A stretch of DNA of 8,442 nt, from positions 1 through 8,442 of the forward strand of contig JAEYXM010000266.1 in the NCBI GenBank assembly GCA_023428465.1. The letters are read 5' to 3'. Made by a program: the position numbers and the translations under genes. A model generated the notes under the pieces. That model made no database searches, had not been told where the DNA came from, and saw only the letters and a program-made list of their open reading frames with translations. Positions 7,528 to 8,442 of this stretch are shown one piece after another (within the stretch, counting starts at the first letter, position 1; the number at the start of each line of letters is the position of its first letter). Source of the stretch: Actinomycetes bacterium. Its GTDB lineage: Bacteria; Actinomycetota; Actinomycetes; Actinomycetales; Cellulomonadaceae.

Positions 7528-8036
7528 CCCTGTTCCTCGACGTCGTCGCCGGCGCACTGCTGCTCGCCGGGGCCCTGCTGGGGCTCGGGGCGGGCGTCGG
7601 CCTCCTCCGGTTCCCGGACCTGCTCTCGCGCATGCACACCGCCGCGAAGCCGCAGGTCCTCGGCCTCATCCTCGTGGTCATCGCGCTGGCGCTCCGGCTG
7701 CGCGACGGCTCGGTCGCCTGGATGCTCGTGCTCGTCGTGCTGGTGCAGCTCGTCACGGCGCCCGTCGCGGCGCACCTCGTGGCGCGGGCCGGCTACCGCA
7801 CGGGCAAGGTCGACAGTCAGCGGCTCGTCGTCGACGAGCTGACGCGCGACCTCGCGGTCGCGAGCGGCGTCGGCCTCCTCGAGGGCGACCTCATGGAGGA
7901 CGACGAGGACCTGGAGGAGGACCTCCTGGACCTCGCCCTCGATGCCGACCAGGGTCCGGACGCGCACGGCCCGGTGCCGGACGACGCCCCGGGTGCCCCG
8001 GTGTCGGACGACGCCCCGGGCGCCGACGCCGACTGA
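7524..8036 (+). CDS. mrpG: Mrp antiporter subunit G
   Basis: This 170-residue last subunit of the complex has three helices at about 4-27, 45-59 and 65-87. The motif RFPDLLSRMHTAAKPQVLG (29-47) is the hallmark of MrpG/PhaG. Family members are usually near 110-125 residues. Here residues from about 93 onward form a long hydrophilic tail rich in Asp/Glu, with a dense acidic block at 125-133 and two copies of a nine-residue unit, P-V-(P/S)-D-D-A-P-G-A, at 150-167. GGGGAGGT (7510-7517) lies six bases before the ATG, which overlaps the mrpF stop by four bases. The stop faces the DUF4235 gene with only four bases between. Confidence 0.95.
   Translation: MTLFLDVVAGALLLAGALLGLGAGVGLLRFPDLLSRMHTAAKPQVLGLILVVIALALRLRDGSVAWMLVLVVLVQLVTAPVAAHLVARAGYRTGKVDSQRLVVDELTRDLAVASGVGLLEGDLMEDDEDLEEDLLDLALDADQGPDAHGPVPDDAPGAPVSDDAPGADAD
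7971..8024 (+). repeat. 27-base tandem duplication in the mrpG tail
   Basis: Two adjacent in-frame 27-base units (7971-7997 and 7998-8024) match at 25 positions and encode PVPDDAPGA and PVSDDAPGA. The high nucleotide identity suggests a recent slippage or unequal-exchange duplication in a disordered tail. Confidence 0.85.
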
Positions 8037-8040
8037 CCCG

Positions 8041-8292
8041 TCAGCGCAGGTACTTGGCGGTCCCGCGCGTCGCGAGCACGCGCGACAGGGCGATGAGCCC
8101 GCCCGTGATGGTGGCGGCCGCGGCCACCTCCGCGAGCCGCGCGTCGCCGGGGTCGTCGGCCTTCGGCGGCTTGTGCCCGACCGTCCGCGTCCAGACCTGG
8201 TTGATCAGCTGGTTGGCGAGCCAGGTCGCGGCCAGGGCGGCAGCGACCCCGACGAGCTTGCTGATCAGGGACTGCTTCTCCGACTCGCGCAA
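8041..8292 (-). CDS. DUF4235 family small membrane protein
   Basis: This is an 83-residue protein of a family of unknown function widespread in actinomycetes. Two hydrophobic helices (about 9-27 and 53-74) flank a hydrophilic loop with the family-like pattern W-x3-V-G-x-K-P-P followed by an Asp-rich turn. The end ALSRVLATRGTAKYLR matches the usual Arg-rich DUF4235 C-terminus. The TTG at 8292 is chosen because GGAGGAGG (8298-8305, minus strand) sits five bases upstream. A GTG at 8349 would add 19 residues unlike the family, and a GTG at 8322 is a second alternative. The gene converges on mrpG. A link to the antiporter is not shown: it is on the opposite strand with its own binding site. Recognition of the family is from memory of its pattern. 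Confidence 0.82.
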   Translation of the reverse strand: MRESEKQSLISKLVGVAAALAATWLANQLINQVWTRTVGHKPPKADDPGDARLAEVAAAATITGGLIALSRVLATRGTAKYLR

Positions 8293-8297
8293 CGCGT

Positions 8298-8305
8298 CCT
8301 CCTCC
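8298..8305 (-). promoter_or_regulatory. Ribosome binding site deciding a TTG start
   Basis: On the minus strand this reads GGAGGAGG, five bases ahead of the TTG at 8292. No comparable site precedes the GTG alternatives at 8322 and 8349. Confidence 0.65.
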
Positions 8306-8320
8306 GCAGGTGGTGAGCCC

Positions 8321-8326
8321 ACGCTA
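8321..8326 (-). promoter_or_regulatory. Possible -10 box (TAGCGT) for the DUF4235 gene
   Basis: TAGCGT on the minus strand fits TANNNT and would place the transcript start near 8314, about 22 bases before the TTG start. No good -35 is visible 16-18 bases upstream, so this is a weak candidate. Confidence 0.22.
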
Positions 8327-8336
8327 GCCGTCCGCG

Positions 8337-8351
8337 CGGTGACGCGCACCG
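8337..8351 (-). terminator. Short hairpin after the partial minus-strand gene
   Basis: CGGTG and CACCG flank a 5-base loop, forming a perfect 5-bp stem that begins 10 bases after the TGA at 8362-8364 on the minus strand. No T run follows. At this length and GC content chance is likely, so the terminator reading is tentative. Confidence 0.2.
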
Positions 8352-8361
8352 AGAGGGGACC

Positions 8362-8442
8362 TCAGGAGTCGGCGACCCAGAGGTAGAGGTTCCGCCCGGC
8401 GGTGCGCGCCTGCGTGGCGAGGCCGGTGAGCTCGCGGACGAG
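8362..8442 (-). CDS. Unidentified protein, C-terminal 26 residues only
   Basis: An open minus-strand frame enters at the window edge and ends with TGA at 8362-8364. All 26 visible sense codons end in G or C, as in the surrounding real genes, which supports coding. The visible end reads ...GLATQARTAGRNLYLWVADS. I do not recognise the family from this fragment. It is followed by a 69-base gap to the DUF4235 start on the same strand, so the two could share a transcript. Confidence 0.6.
   Translation of the reverse strand, partial: LVRELTGLATQARTAGRNLYLWVADS

Larger units (their letters stand above)
1346..8036 (+). other. mrp (mnh/pha) cation/proton antiporter operon, A-B fused, C-D-E-F-G
   Basis: Six same-strand genes run without gaps. 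mrpA/mrpC share one base (TGATG), and C/D, D/E, E/F and F/G each share four (GTGA, ATGA, GTGA, ATGA). This implies one transcript with translational coupling. The order and the MrpA-MrpB fusion match the six-gene type of Mrp operon in which MrpB is part of MrpA. All subunits expected of a full complex are present and intact. Confidence 0.93.

Noticed and set aside
7971..8024. CRISPR-like direct repeat
   Set aside because: Two adjacent in-frame coding units without spacers; a tandem duplication in mrpG.
1346..8036. Complex I (nuo) or a membrane-bound hydrogenase gene cluster
   Set aside because: MrpA, C and D resemble NuoL, K and M/N, but MrpE, F and G are present and no redox, iron-sulfur or hydrogenase subunits are seen.
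8293..8349. 19-residue longer DUF4235 protein from GTG 8349
   Set aside because: No binding site before that GTG, whereas GGAGGAGG precedes the TTG at 8292.

Overview
The window is very GC-rich, and almost every codon in the real genes ends in G or C. Starts include ATG, GTG and probably TTG, and the genes are tightly packed. Together with a DUF4235 protein and a MrpA-MrpB fusion, this points to a high-GC actinomycete, possibly of the Cellulomonas/Micrococcales type. The genus is an inference, not something the sequence proves.

Layout: (1) 3-1166, plus strand: the 3' part of an acyltransferase-3 family integral membrane O-acyltransferase. Its start lies upstream of the window. (2) 1167-1345: a 179-base intergenic stretch with a perfect 14-bp palindrome, a second GC-rich hairpin, and a TTGACA promoter-like box. 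(3) 1346-8036, plus strand: a complete six-gene Mrp/Mnh/Pha cation/proton antiporter operon, in the order mrpA-B (fused), C, D, E, F, G. Every junction overlaps by 1 or 4 bases. (4) 8041-8292, minus strand: a small two-helix DUF4235 membrane protein, converging on mrpG with only four bases between the stop codons. (5) 8362-8442, minus strand: the last 26 codons of an unidentified gene running off the window.

The six Mrp proteins should assemble into one membrane complex that exchanges cytoplasmic Na+ (and possibly K+ or Li+) for external protons, supporting pH and sodium homeostasis. MrpA and MrpD are the NuoL/M/N-like channel subunits and keep almost all of the expected charged intramembrane residues. 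MrpC is NuoK-like. The MrpB module is fused to the C-terminus of MrpA, and MrpE, F and G are the small accessory subunits.

I see no undescribed system, mobile element, CRISPR array or RNA gene. The points worth a second look are the acidic C-terminal tails on five of the six Mrp proteins, a glutamine where MrpD might be expected to carry an intramembrane lysine, the palindrome ahead of the operon, a 27-base tandem duplication in the mrpG tail, and the convergent end with no room for a terminator.
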